Shown here: piece after piece, positions 1 through 9,333 of the stretch
Position numbering within the stretch: position 1 is the first letter of the stretch
Layout of the letters: each line of letters opens with the position of its first letter
Assembly (NCBI RefSeq): GCF_016894385.1
Contig: NZ_CP069811.1
Location: forward strand, 1-64,000
DNA from: Cupriavidus oxalaticus
GTDB taxonomy: Bacteria; Pseudomonadota; Gammaproteobacteria; Burkholderiales; Burkholderiaceae
Direction of reading: 5' to 3'
DNA: 64,000 nt
Translations under genes and position numbers: made by a program
Notes under the pieces: generated by a model
What the model was told of the DNA's origin: nothing
What the model saw: only the letters and a program-made list of their open reading frames with translations
Databases searched by the model: none

Positions 1-426
1 AGCCCCGGCCTCGCCTACCGCATCCCCGCACGCATGCTGCGCGCCGAGCTGCCGCGCCTGCCCACGCTGCAGCGCGTGACGCTGCTGTACGTGCAGGCGA
101 TGCTGACGCAGATCGCACAGACCGCCGCGTGCAACCGCCACCACTCGCTGAACAAGCAACTGTGCCGCTGGCTGCTGCTGGCGATCGACCGGCTCAGCTC
201 CAACGAGCTGGTGATCACGCAGCAGGTCATTGCCAACATGCTCGGGGTGCGCCGCGAAGGCGTGACCGAGGCTGCGGGCAAGCTGGAGGACCTGGGATTG
301 ATCCACCACAGCCGCGGCCATATCACGGTACTGGACCGCTGCGGCCTGGAGAAGCATTCCTGCGAATGCTACAAGCTGGTCAAGCGCGAATATGACCGGC
401 TGCTGCCCGCGCTGGCCAACGCCTGA
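1..426 (+). CDS. Crp/Fnr-family transcriptional regulator, C-terminal part
   Basis: The reading frame is open from base 1 and ends at 426, so the 5' end lies outside the window; 141 residues are visible against about 230 for the family. The visible part is the dimerisation helix followed by the Crp-type winged helix-turn-helix: ITQQVIANMLGVRREGVTEA is the helix-turn-helix, then the GLI turn, the wing, and a closing CECY segment common in beta-proteobacterial Crp-like regulators. The cyclic-nucleotide-binding domain is not seen, so any ligand is unknown. It ends 87 bases before the tyrosine autokinase on the same strand, which makes it a plausible regulator of the polysaccharide locus; that is inferred from position only. 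Confidence 0.9.
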   Translation, partial: SPGLAYRIPARMLRAELPRLPTLQRVTLLYVQAMLTQIAQTAACNRHHSLNKQLCRWLLLAIDRLSSNELVITQQVIANMLGVRREGVTEAAGKLEDLGLIHHSRGHITVLDRCGLEKHSCECYKLVKREYDRLLPALANA

Positions 427-513
427 ACGGCGCTGCCGGCCGCCCCTGGCGGCGTGCGGCTGACCACGCGCGGCGCAGGACGCCGCGCTGATCCCATTTG
501 AGGAGCGGTACCC

Positions 514-2943
514 GTGAGCAGACTGTCATATGCCGGTGCACCGGCGGAAGGTGCGGCCCCCCGGCGCGAAGCCCAGCCCGCCGGCACGCGCCAGGCGCGC
601 GCGCTGATGGACCATATGGGCTGGATCGCTGCCGCGGGCGTTGTGGGCGCCGGCGTCGGCGCGCTGGTGGCGCTGTCCGAGCCCCCGCAATACCGCGCGC
701 AGGCGCTGGTGCAGGTGGAAGGCCGCGACGGCGGCGTGCGCAGCGTGGCGCAGACGCAGGGCGCCGCCGGCTTCGACGCGGGGCTGCTCAAGAGCCGCGC
801 CGTGGTCGGGCCCGTGGTAGAGCGGCTGCGCCTGGATATCACCGCGCAGCCGCTGCGCGCGCCGTTGGTCGGTGCGCTGGTGGACCGCTTCTCCACCCCT
901 GGCCACGTGCGCGGCACCTGGCCCGCAAGCCAGGGCTATGCCTGGGGCGGCGAACGCCTGGTGGTCGACACCATGGCCGTGCCCGAAGACCTGGTGGACC
1001 AGCCACTGCTGTTCGAGGCGCGCCGCGACGGCGCCTACCGCCTCTTCAACCAGAACGTGCTGCTCCTCGAGGGCCGTGTCGGCGAGACCGCCAGCGGCAA
1101 CGGCATCACGCTGCGCGTGGACCGCATCGAGGCCGCGCCTGGCACGCGCTTCGCGCTGACGCGGCATGACCTCGCGCGCACCGCCGAGGCCGTGCGCAGG
1201 GGCCTGCAGGTCGAGAGCGAAGGCGCGCAGATGTCCGCGAGTCCGGGCAGCGCACCGGCGCAGCCGGGCGGCACGGTGCGCGTGGGCTGGCAGTATGCGG
1301 ACCGCCAGCTTGCCGCCGAGCTGGTCAACGGCGTCACGCGCGCCTATATCGACGGACAGACCACCAAGCGCCGTGAAGACGCCGCCGGCACGCTGGCCTT
1401 CCTGTCGAGCGAACTGCCGCGCGTGCAGGCCGAGCTGACCCGCGCGGAAGAGGCGCTGACGCGCTACCGCGCGCGTACCGGCTCGCTGGCGCCCAGCCGC
1501 GATGCGCAATCGTTCCTGAACAACAGCATGGAGTACCAGCGCCAGATCGCCGCGCTGCGGCTCGAGCGCACGCGGCTGCTGCAGCGCTTTACCACCGAGG
1601 CCAATGAAGTGCGCACGGTCGACAGCCAGATCCAGCAGATGACGCGCGAGCGCGCCGAGATCGATGCGCGCATGCAAAGCCTGTCGGCCTCCGAGCGCGA
1701 ATCGGTGGCGCTGACGCGCGACGTCAAGGTGGCCGAGGACATGTACATGACCCTGCGCAGCAAGGTCGAGCAGCTGTCGCTGATGCTGTCCGACAGCTCC
1801 AGCCAGCTGCGCGTGATCGACGCCGCGATCGCGCCGGTGACGCCGGTCGGCTTCGGCACGTGGCCGTTCGCCTCCGTGGGCGCGCTGCTCGGGCTATGCC
1901 TGGGCGTGGCCGGCGTCAACCTGCGCCAGCGCCTGCGCCCGTCGGTGGCCAGTGCCGCCGATGCCGAAGAGCGGCTGGGCATGGCGATGCTCGGCGACAT
2001 CGCCTTCAGCAACGAACAGTCCGAGCTCGAGCGCCAGATCGAAACCAAGCGCCGCCTGGGCATCGCCGCGGGCTTCGCGCTGCCGAGCGAGGCGCGCCTG
2101 GGCTGGCCCGAGCCGGCCACCGAGGTGATCGATGCCGCCACCGCGGCCGCGCCGGAGGACGAGCGCGCGCGCGCCGAACGGCTGCTGCGCCAGGGCCTGC
2201 ACGACCAGTACCTGCTGGCGCGGCGCGCACCGCATTCGCTGGCGGTGGAGGGCCTGCGCACCTTGCGCGCGGCGCTGCACTTCGCGCTGCGCGATGCGCC
2301 CAATTGCGTGGTGGCGGTCACCAGCCCCGCCAGCGGCGCGGGCAAGACCTTTACCGCGGTCAACCTCGCGGTGCTGTTCGCCGAGGCCGGCCAGCGCGTG
2401 CTGCTGATCGACGCCGACCTGCGCCGCGGGCGCGTGGCGGACTGGTTCGACCAGCCGGTCGAGCCAGGCCTGGCCGAAGTGCTGGCGGGGCGCGCCGCCA
2501 TCGCCGATGCGGTCAGGCCGAGCGTGGTCAACGGCCTGTTCCTGCTCAACCGCGGCGCGGCGCCGGCGAATCCGTCCGAGCTGCTGATGCTGCCGGCGCT
2601 GGCGGAAACGCTGCGGCTGTGCGCGGGCCGCTTCGACCTGGTGCTGGTCGACACGCCGCCGGTGCTGGCCGTGGCCGATGCCACGCTGGTGGCGAACCTG
2701 GCGGGCTCCACGCTGGTGGTGGTGCGCGCGGACGCGACGGGGGCGGGCCAGGTCGACGACACGCTGAAGCGCCTGGCGCATGCCAATGCGCGGCTGGCGG
2801 GCGGGATCCTCAACGGGGTCATGCCACGGCGCAGCAACCGGTCGGACTTCAATACGATCAATCCTTACCTGGGCATGCCCTTGCCGCTGGCGCAGAACAA
2901 GCACCTCGCCCTGGAAAAGGCGGAAGCGCCGAAGCGGTCCTGA
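514..2943 (+). CDS. Wzz-domain tyrosine autokinase (BY-kinase), Wzc-like, first copy
   Basis: This is an 809-residue inner-membrane polysaccharide co-polymerase/kinase. The GTG start at 514 follows AGGAG at 501-505. A membrane helix at about residues 32-55 and another at about 443-465 bracket a periplasmic chain-length (Wzz) region with coiled-coil-like stretches (about 270-420). The cytoplasmic kinase has Walker A SPASGAGKT (about 602-611), Walker A' LLIDADLRRG (about 629) and Walker B LVLVDTPP (about 708). The family normally ends in a tyrosine-rich cluster that is autophosphorylated; here only one tyrosine (about residue 785, NPYLG) is near the end. It stands alone on the plus strand, away from the Wza/Wzb genes, so it may act in chain-length control without the usual phosphotyrosine cycle. 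Confidence 0.9.
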   Translation: MSRLSYAGAPAEGAAPRREAQPAGTRQARALMDHMGWIAAAGVVGAGVGALVALSEPPQYRAQALVQVEGRDGGVRSVAQTQGAAGFDAGLLKSRAVVGPVVERLRLDITAQPLRAPLVGALVDRFSTPGHVRGTWPASQGYAWGGERLVVDTMAVPEDLVDQPLLFEARRDGAYRLFNQNVLLLEGRVGETASGNGITLRVDRIEAAPGTRFALTRHDLARTAEAVRRGLQVESEGAQMSASPGSAPAQPGGTVRVGWQYADRQLAAELVNGVTRAYIDGQTTKRREDAAGTLAFLSSELPRVQAELTRAEEALTRYRARTGSLAPSRDAQSFLNNSMEYQRQIAALRLERTRLLQRFTTEANEVRTVDSQIQQMTRERAEIDARMQSLSASERESVALTRDVKVAEDMYMTLRSKVEQLSLMLSDSSSQLRVIDAAIAPVTPVGFGTWPFASVGALLGLCLGVAGVNLRQRLRPSVASAADAEERLGMAMLGDIAFSNEQSELERQIETKRRLGIAAGFALPSEARLGWPEPATEVIDAATAAAPEDERARAERLLRQGLHDQYLLARRAPHSLAVEGLRTLRAALHFALRDAPNCVVAVTSPASGAGKTFTAVNLAVLFAEAGQRVLLIDADLRRGRVADWFDQPVEPGLAEVLAGRAAIADAVRPSVVNGLFLLNRGAAPANPSELLMLPALAETLRLCAGRFDLVLVDTPPVLAVADATLVANLAGSTLVVVRADATGAGQVDDTLKRLAHANARLAGGILNGVMPRRSNRSDFNTINPYLGMPLPLAQNKHLALEKAEAPKRS

Positions 2944-2974
2944 CCCGGGCCCGACCCGGGCCACAGGCAGCGTA

Positions 2975-2990
2975 CGTACCCATTTCTGCG
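2975..2990 (-). repeat. Dispersed motif copy (ACGCAGAAATGGGTACGC family)
   Basis: CGTACCCATTTCTGCG is 16 of 16 identical to the reverse complement of the window-wide motif. It lies just after the kinase stop codon in a convergent intergenic gap. Confidence 0.7.
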
Positions 2991-3022
2991 CGCAGTCCAC
3001 GCGCGCCAGGTCCAGCGATGGG

Positions 3023-3048
3023 GCGCACCGCCAGGAGCGGCGGTGCGC
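3023..3048. terminator. Hairpin between convergent genes, possible terminator
   Basis: A perfect 10-bp stem (GCGCACCGCC / GGCGGTGCGC) with a 6-base loop sits between the convergent autokinase and beta-helix protein genes. There is no T-tract, so factor-independent termination is uncertain. Confidence 0.45.
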
Positions 3049-3066
3049 TGGTCGGCGCGCTGGCAG

Positions 3067-4614
3067 CTATTGCGCGAACAGGATGTGTGCGCCAACGTCG
3101 TTGCTGGCCGCATCGGCGCCTGCGCCGACCTTGATCGTGTAGTTGCCGCCGGTCAGGTCTGTCGTAATCAAGTTGTTCCTGAACGTGGATGCCTTGATGA
3201 AGCCGACTACGGATTTGGTGCCGAAGTTCTGGCGGGGATAGGAGATCCTGTTGCCGGAGAAGCTGGCAACCCCGTCCCTGATATTGGGAAAATCATCCCG
3301 GTAGTCCGGCGTGTGGGTGCTGATGAGCGTGTTGTTCTCGATCAGGACCCTTGCCCCGGCATCGAGCGACTGAAGCCCGACGCCACTGCTCCTGATGGTG
3401 TTGCCCCTGACGATGGTGTTCACCGTCTTCATGTCGCCGATACCCTCTGAAAAGGCCGGGTAGACACCGCCGCCGGCGGTATCGATCACGTTGTTCTCGA
3501 TGACCGACCCCGGCGCCGACAGGATGATCACGTAGGGATGCTTGTTCTCGGCGCGGCCCACGATTTCCGAGTTCCTGATGGTGACGTTCTCGGTGTTCCT
3601 GCCATTGTCGCCGCCGACGAACTGCGAGCCCTTGTTGTTCACGAAGCGGCAGGCATCGAAGACGATATCGCCCGTTCTCGCCGTCACGCGCTCGGCAGGC
3701 GCGTCGGGCTCGATATCCACCCCGGCGGCAGGGGCGTGGGTCGGGTAGGACCCGCCGGTGATACCCGTGTTGCGGAACGAGGACCTGGTGATCCGCAACG
3801 ACCTTGCCTGCATGATGCTCATTCCCTGACGGGCATTGTTGTAGGAATCCACATTGTGGATGGTGCCGTTGCGATCGGTGGTGAATTCCCCGCCGATGTA
3901 CAGGCCGTCGCAGGCAAAGTGATGGATCTTCAGGTGGCTGAGTTCATAGTTGGAGCTCGCGTTCGTCTGGATGCCGTGCGAATTCGTCTCGCTCAGCGGC
4001 TTGCCATCCGGCGAAGGCGGCCGCGACATCTTGTCCACGTTGCCGTAGAGCTCCAGGCCCGAAATCCTGAAGTTGGTGGAATGCCTGATCTCGAACCCGA
4101 GCTGGTGCCTGTAGGAATACCAGGATTGACCGCTGCTCTTGTCGTTGGTGATGGTGAAGTCCCCCTTAAAGGAAACCACGGAGCCGGTGCAGCCGATCAG
4201 GCTGAAGTTGCTGGCTTTCGCGAGCAGGATATTCCGGATCCCGTTTGCAGCGGGGCCACCGGCGATCGCGAAGCGATCGATGCTATAGGTGCCCTTGGGG
4301 AAATAAACGATCTTGCGCTTGATATACCTGTAATTGGAAATCTCTGCCGCCATTCTCTGGAAGGCGGCATAGTCGTCCGTCACGCCATCCCCCCGGGCCC
4401 CGTAGGCGGTGATGGACTTTACGATCGCGCCGGGGTACGCCCGTTTCTCGGCGGTCAGCAGCGGGCAAGGATCTCCGGCTTCATTCGGACTCCTGGCAGC
4501 AGCCTGGAATCCTGTCTGCGCATGGCCCGCAAGCGGCAGACATGCGCAACAGACGGCTGCAGCGATGGAAGTCCGGCCCAGCTTCGGCTTGGTTCGCTTC
4601 TGCGAAGCAGACAT
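3067..4614 (-). CDS. Secreted right-handed beta-helix protein (pectate-lyase-3 type), probable polysaccharide-modifying enzyme
   Basis: The protein has 515 residues with an N-terminal Sec signal (basic start, hydrophobic stretch, cleavage near AGHA-Q, about residue 32). The mature protein opens with SITAYGARGDGVTDDYAAFQ, the signature of the Pectate_lyase_3/glycosyl hydrolase 28-like beta-helix family. Many short repeated beta-strands follow with NVTIRN- and VIENNVI-type rungs. Such enzymes cleave or trim the cognate polymer in the periplasm or at the surface. It is the last gene of the leftward Wza-Wzb-Wzc group, 212 bases after the Wzc stop. Substrate and lyase-versus-hydrolase chemistry cannot be read from the sequence; an epimerase role is an alternative. 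Confidence 0.8.
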   Translation of the reverse strand: MSASQKRTKPKLGRTSIAAAVCCACLPLAGHAQTGFQAAARSPNEAGDPCPLLTAEKRAYPGAIVKSITAYGARGDGVTDDYAAFQRMAAEISNYRYIKRKIVYFPKGTYSIDRFAIAGGPAANGIRNILLAKASNFSLIGCTGSVVSFKGDFTITNDKSSGQSWYSYRHQLGFEIRHSTNFRISGLELYGNVDKMSRPPSPDGKPLSETNSHGIQTNASSNYELSHLKIHHFACDGLYIGGEFTTDRNGTIHNVDSYNNARQGMSIMQARSLRITRSSFRNTGITGGSYPTHAPAAGVDIEPDAPAERVTARTGDIVFDACRFVNNKGSQFVGGDNGRNTENVTIRNSEIVGRAENKHPYVIILSAPGSVIENNVIDTAGGGVYPAFSEGIGDMKTVNTIVRGNTIRSSGVGLQSLDAGARVLIENNTLISTHTPDYRDDFPNIRDGVASFSGNRISYPRQNFGTKSVVGFIKASTFRNNLITTDLTGGNYTIKVGAGADAASNDVGAHILFAQ

Positions 4615-4826
4615 GGCGCCTCCTTTGAATGATGCTGTGGATTTGCCAGCCCCGGCCCAGGGCCGGCATCGGCGCTGCGGAACAGGCTATGCAGGCGGCC
4701 TTCCCGGCCCGGCTGGCGCTGTCGCTTGCCACCGTGCGTTCGAACGGCAAGCCCTCCGGTCCGGCAGCGGACGGAGGGCAGCCATGCCGGCAATGGCCGG
4801 GAGATCGGCGACAGTCCTTGCGGCCC

Positions 4827-7064
4827 TCAGGCGCGCTTGGCCGACTTCGGGCTGTATTCGCCGAGGTAGCGGTACTTGCCGAAGTAGTAATGGGAGCGGT
4901 ACCAGCGACCCTCGATGCGCAGGCCGTTGAGCAATACGCCCTTCACGTCTGCCCCGCTCTGCTGGAGCATCCGCTGGGATGCCTGCAGCTCGCCCACGGT
5001 GGTCTTCTCGGCAAGCGCCACCAGGAAGACCGCGGCTGCCTTGCTGGCCAGGATGCCGGCGTCGGTCGCCGCCAGGATGGGCGGGGTGTCGATGATGACC
5101 AGGTCGTAACGCATCGTGAGCGTGTCGATCAGGTTCTCCATCGCCGGGCTGAGCAGGACATCCGCCGCATGCGGCGGCTCGCTGCCGGTCGAAATGAAGT
5201 CCAGGCCGGGCGCCACTTCCCTTTGCACGACCTGCTCGAACGGCGCCCCCAGCAGCAGCTCGGTGAGCCCCGGCGTGCGCCGGGCGCCAAAGCGGCGGTG
5301 CAGCGATCCGCGCCGCAGGTCGGCATCGATCAGCACCACGCGCTTGCCGCTGGCGGCGATCGCCGAGAAGTTCGCGCAGATAAAGGACTTGCCTACGCCG
5401 GGCGCAGGCCCCGTGATGACCACGGTCCGGTTCTTGTTGCCGGCCAGTGCGAACTGCAGGGCGGTGCGGAAGCTGCGCAACGTCTCCACGGCGGGATCGT
5501 CCGGTTGCTGGCGTACCAGCAGCCCGCCGCCGTTGGCTGCGTCTGGCGTTTGTGCCTCCTGAGGGGTGAAGGGAATCGTGGTGTAGACCACCATGCCCGT
5601 GCGCCGCTCGATCTCGTCGGCGTCCGCGACGCCGCCGTTGAAGGCGTGGCGCAGGATGACCCCCGCCAGGCCGGCGAGCAGGCCGAGCACGACCGCCAGC
5701 GTGGCAATCACCTCGCGGTTCGGGCGGATCGGGCTGATCGGCACTTCCGCCGCATCGACCAAGCGCGAGGTGCCGACCTTGCTGGCCTTCATCAGCTTGA
5801 GCTGCTGCATGTCGTTCAGCAGCGACTGGAGCATCTCGGTGCTGACCTTCACGTCGCGCATCAGGCGCAGTACGTTCTGCTCGACGTCAGGCAGCTTCTG
5901 GATGCGGCCTGCCAGGCCGTTGATCTGCGCGTTGACGCTGGCGATCTGGCCGTCGATCAGCGAGATGATCGGATGGTTGGGCGTGAAGCGTGCGTCCAGC
6001 TCCTGCCGCTTCTGGCGCAGCTCCTGCAGTTTGGTCTGGAGCTGCACCGACTGGTTCAGCATCAGCCTGGATTCCTCGGGCAGGTCAACGGTGCCGCGCT
6101 GGTTGCGCATGGCGTTGTAACGGTTCTCCGAGGTTTCGACCTGCTGCCTGAGCTGCGGCAGCTGCTGCTCGAGGAAGGCCAGCGACTTCTCCGCTTCGGC
6201 GGCCTTGCGCAGCACGTTCTGCTCCACGTAGGCGTTGGCGATTTCGTTGAGCGTGGCGGACACCAACTCCGGGTTGTTGCCTTCCAGCGAGATGCCGATC
6301 ACGCCGCTTTGCCTGCCGCGCTCGGTGATCACCAGCCTGCTCTGCAAGCTGGCGATTGCCATGCTGCGCGGCACCCGGCGCAGGTCGAAGCGGGCGCCGC
6401 TGCGCGCGTCGAGCTTGCTGACCAGCAGGTGCACTGGACCAGCCGAGGTGGCGACGGAGAGGAGCTGGCCGACCTTGCCATCGGCCTTGACCTCGCCGCC
6501 GTTGAACGACACCGAGTAGCCTGCGGCGCCGGTCGCCGTCAGCAGGATCTTGCGATCTTCCATCGACTCCGGCACGTCCAGCTGCTGCACGGCGATCGCT
6601 TCGCGGCCCCAGGCGTAGCCACCCCATCCGAACAGGCCCGGTTTGGACAATTCCTGGTTGTAGTGCGCAATGGCTGGTCCGATCAGCGGAAAGTAGCGCG
6701 GCTGCGCTTCGATATCGAGACGCAGGGCCGCGATGGCCTTGCCGACCACCATGCGCGAGCGCAGCAGTTCAATCTCCGCCGAAGCCGCCGGCTTGATGTC
6801 CAGCCCCGGCGAGATCGACGTGGACAGCTTGCTTGCATTGTTCAGCGGGCTATTGCTCTCTTCCACCTGGACCACGACATCGCTGCGGTAGACCGGCGTG
6901 GCGACCATCGCATAGAGCAGGCCCAGCGCCACGATGACGACGGCGGCACCCAGGAAGGTCCAGCGGTAGCGGACCAGGATGTCGAGATACGAGGTCAGGT
7001 CGACGGATTTTTCGCGCTCGACGGCTTCCTCGATCGCGTCATCGCGCTTGCTTATCGTTCTCAT
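4827..7064 (-). CDS. wzc: Wzz-domain tyrosine autokinase, Wzc-like, second copy
   Basis: A 745-residue BY-kinase with the full set of features. There is a membrane helix near residues 35-58, a long periplasmic Wzz region with coiled coils (about 270-400), and a second helix near 440-460. The kinase has Walker A GPAPGVGKS (about 551-559), Walker A' VLIDADLRRG (about 580) and Walker B LVIIDTPP (about 658). The C-terminus carries a tyrosine cluster (six to seven Tyr between about 716 and 740), the normal autophosphorylation site, unlike the copy at 514-2943. Its ATG overlaps the stop of the upstream phosphatase (ATGA), indicating translational coupling. Role: control of polymer length and export together with Wza and Wzb. 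Confidence 0.93.
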   Translation of the reverse strand: MRTISKRDDAIEEAVEREKSVDLTSYLDILVRYRWTFLGAAVVIVALGLLYAMVATPVYRSDVVVQVEESNSPLNNASKLSTSISPGLDIKPAASAEIELLRSRMVVGKAIAALRLDIEAQPRYFPLIGPAIAHYNQELSKPGLFGWGGYAWGREAIAVQQLDVPESMEDRKILLTATGAAGYSVSFNGGEVKADGKVGQLLSVATSAGPVHLLVSKLDARSGARFDLRRVPRSMAIASLQSRLVITERGRQSGVIGISLEGNNPELVSATLNEIANAYVEQNVLRKAAEAEKSLAFLEQQLPQLRQQVETSENRYNAMRNQRGTVDLPEESRLMLNQSVQLQTKLQELRQKRQELDARFTPNHPIISLIDGQIASVNAQINGLAGRIQKLPDVEQNVLRLMRDVKVSTEMLQSLLNDMQQLKLMKASKVGTSRLVDAAEVPISPIRPNREVIATLAVVLGLLAGLAGVILRHAFNGGVADADEIERRTGMVVYTTIPFTPQEAQTPDAANGGGLLVRQQPDDPAVETLRSFRTALQFALAGNKNRTVVITGPAPGVGKSFICANFSAIAASGKRVVLIDADLRRGSLHRRFGARRTPGLTELLLGAPFEQVVQREVAPGLDFISTGSEPPHAADVLLSPAMENLIDTLTMRYDLVIIDTPPILAATDAGILASKAAAVFLVALAEKTTVGELQASQRMLQQSGADVKGVLLNGLRIEGRWYRSHYYFGKYRYLGEYSPKSAKRA

Positions 7065-7549
7065 GATGCCTCCCTGTGGCTGTCAATCGCTGCAACGGAG
7101 TTCTCCCTCTCCAGTTGCGACGACCATGACGAGATTCCCTGCTTGATCAATTCCAGGACGATGCTGAACATCTGCTGCGAGCTTCCGTACGGATCGGGTA
7201 CGTCGAGGTCCAGTCCTTCGCAAAGCCTGAAGGTCTTGCCGCGCGACTGTGGGAAGCGCTCCTCCAGCGTTTCGCGCTGGAGGCTCTCCATGACCAGCAC
7301 CAGGTCCGCGGATTCCACCAGGGCATTGTCCACGGCGCGGGCGCGGTGTCCGGCCAGGCTGCAGCCTTCGTTGGCCAGCAAGCGCACGACGCGCGGATCC
7401 GCCGCGGCGCCGACCGGTGGCGCGAGCCCGGCCGACGTCACCCGGCAATCGGGCAGGGCGCGGTTGAGCAGCACGGCCGCCATTGGGCTGCGGCAGACAT
7501 TGCCGAGGCAGACGACGAGGATGGTTCTGGGCATACCCGTATCACTCAC
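7061..7549 (-). CDS. wzb: Low-molecular-weight protein-tyrosine phosphatase (Wzb-like)
   Basis: A 162-residue cytoplasmic phosphatase expected to dephosphorylate the tyrosine cluster of the adjacent autokinase. The catalytic loop CLGNVCRS is at residues 14-21 (nucleophile Cys14, phosphate-binding Arg20), and the general-acid Asp lies in DVPDPYG at about residue 118. Length fits the family (140-160). The start used is GTG at 7549, directly after the Wza stop; an in-frame ATG at 7534 (MPRTILVVCLGN) is an equally good start. The 3' end overlaps the autokinase start by 4 bases. Confidence 0.93.
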   Translation of the reverse strand: MSDTGMPRTILVVCLGNVCRSPMAAVLLNRALPDCRVTSAGLAPPVGAAADPRVVRLLANEGCSLAGHRARAVDNALVESADLVLVMESLQRETLEERFPQSRGKTFRLCEGLDLDVPDPYGSSQQMFSIVLELIKQGISSWSSQLERENSVAAIDSHREAS

Positions 7550-8716
7550 TTATTTGAGCCCTGACGCCGTGCCGACCAGCGACGTGGACGGCAGCAGCAG
7601 GTTCATCACGCGGCTCCAGCGAACCAGGTCGCGGGCGTCGACATAGACCACATCCTTCGGTTCCAGGTCAAAGCCTTCGGCGATCGCCAGCGCGGCCGGC
7701 GAAGTGCCGTCCAGGTGGAACACCTTGGGTTCGCCGTTCGGCTCCTTGCGGATGACGAAGATCTGCTCGGCATTGGCCGTGCCCGGATTGACGCCGCCGG
7801 CATCGCCCAGCGCCTCGTTCAGCGTCATGCGGCCGTTGCGCATCAGCAGCGAGCTGGGTCTGGCCACCTCGCCGGTGACGAAGATCTTGTTGTCCTCGCG
7901 CTGCTCCACGCGCACGATGTCGCCCGAGCGCAGCATGATGCGCGCCGGATCGACGCCCTTGGCCAGCAGGGCCGGGATATTGACGTACCAGCTGCGCTCG
8001 CCGCGCGTGACCCGTATGCGGCTGTTGTCGCCGGTCAGGTTCAGCACGCCGCCGGCGCGGTTGAGCGCTTCGACCAGCGTCATCGGCGCGTCGTCGATGG
8101 CGAGCATGCCGGGCGTGCGCACTTCGCCGTCGACGTAGACGCGCTGGCTGCGGAAGCCCAGCACGCGCACGGTCATCTGCGGGTTGCGCACCACCCGGGA
8201 GAGGATGCGGGCCATCTCGCTGCGCACCTCGTTGGCGGTCTTGCCGGAAACCTTCATGACGCCGGCATAGGGAAACTGGATGTCTCCCTGCGGGCTGACC
8301 ACGTAGCCGGGCAGGTTGGAGCCGCCGCTTGACTGCGGGATCTCCAGGCTGGCGGCGGGGCTGTAGGTCTGGGTCGGGAAGACCAGTTCCGGATGGTCCC
8401 AGACCACCACGGAAATAATGTCGCCCGGGCCGATCCGGTACGGCTCGGCCTTGGCGAACAGCTCTTCGACGCGCTCGTTGGCGGGCTTGCTCTTGCTGCG
8501 CAGCTCGCGCACGAGATCGAGTGTGATCGGTGTCACGCTTGGCATCGCGTCGGGTCCGACGGCCTTGACCGGCGCACTGCTGTCGAAAACCATGCCGGGG
8601 GAGGCGGCGCATGCCGACAGCAGCGCGGCGCTCAGGAGCGGCAGCAGCAACGCCGCGGGGCCGCGGCGCCGGGCCTGGTTGGGGCGCTGGATGTCAGGAC
8701 TGCAGATTGATCTCAC
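7550..8716 (-). CDS. wza: Polysaccharide export outer-membrane lipoprotein (Wza-like)
   Basis: An outer-membrane secretin-like channel for the finished polysaccharide. I chose the GTG at 8716 because GAGGAG lies 6 bases upstream and the product then starts with a proper lipoprotein signal (twin basic RRR, hydrophobic stretch, lipobox LLSAC, Cys36); the open frame extends 50 codons further 5' without these signals. The mature protein of about 350 residues has the Poly_export domain (PYRIGPGDIISVVVWDHPEL from about residue 92) followed by two SLBB-type beta-grasp repeats and a C-terminal segment. First gene of a leftward Wza-Wzb-Wzc-beta-helix operon. Confidence 0.93.
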   Translation of the reverse strand: MRSICSPDIQRPNQARRRGPAALLLPLLSAALLSACAASPGMVFDSSAPVKAVGPDAMPSVTPITLDLVRELRSKSKPANERVEELFAKAEPYRIGPGDIISVVVWDHPELVFPTQTYSPAASLEIPQSSGGSNLPGYVVSPQGDIQFPYAGVMKVSGKTANEVRSEMARILSRVVRNPQMTVRVLGFRSQRVYVDGEVRTPGMLAIDDAPMTLVEALNRAGGVLNLTGDNSRIRVTRGERSWYVNIPALLAKGVDPARIMLRSGDIVRVEQREDNKIFVTGEVARPSSLLMRNGRMTLNEALGDAGGVNPGTANAEQIFVIRKEPNGEPKVFHLDGTSPAALAIAEGFDLEPKDVVYVDARDLVRWSRVMNLLLPSTSLVGTASGLK

Positions 8717-9333
8717 GGCGATCTCCTCGCGAAGCGGGCAAGCACCCATGCCGGCACTGCACCCACGATGGGCTGATCGTAGGAACGTCGGCCGAAAAGC
8801 TCGGTGCGCTGACACACATTGCTTGCGGGCGGAGATGCCCTGACGCTGCCGGAGCAAAGGCAGCACGGCACGGACCGCGGCCAGGCTCCTCCATCAGGAG
8901 GAGATGGACCATCTGGACGATGCCGCTGCCAGGGCAAGGCTGTAATCTGCGAGGACACACCGTCGATACGGCAACATGTCTGGCCAGCGAATCGAGCATA
9001 GGCAATGTCCGGGGAGACCGGCACTGCAGGATGCCCGGCAGTGTGCGGGGGACAACAGTGAGCGCGGCGCGGGCGCTGACAGAATATTTAGAATCGGTAC
9101 AGGCTAAAGGGGGGTGCCGGACTTCAGAACCAGGGGCGCTGTCAGGGCGACTCCGGCGGGGCACGAGGCCAGGGACAACAAGACTTGTACGGCCGCGCCG
9201 CGCAACGATGCCTGATCGATTCCTTTCTTCAGAGGGGTTCCAATGAAGACCGGCCAGACCGGCTGGCCGCACGGTACACCCGACGGCCATGCCGGCGACG
9301 ATGTTACCGATCTTCTTTCCGGAGAAACCTGGC
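8717..9333. other. Divergent intergenic region between wza and the flippase
   Basis: This 617-base gap must hold promoters for both the leftward wza operon and the rightward flippase operon. An AT-rich island around 9080-9096 (AGAATATTTAGAAT) stands out and is the likeliest promoter area for the rightward genes, but I see no convincing -35/-10 pair. No credible gene: the open frames crossing it lack family features. Confidence 0.5.

Noticed and set aside
4629..7646. A 1005-residue open frame on the plus strand
   Set aside because: Fully antisense to the second autokinase and its phosphatase, with no family motifs of its own and His/Gln/Arg-rich composition typical of shadows.
8611..9246. A 211-residue frame in the wza/flippase gap
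   Set aside because: Starts inside wza, Cys/Arg/Pro-rich, no homology features; a shadow running into the promoter region.
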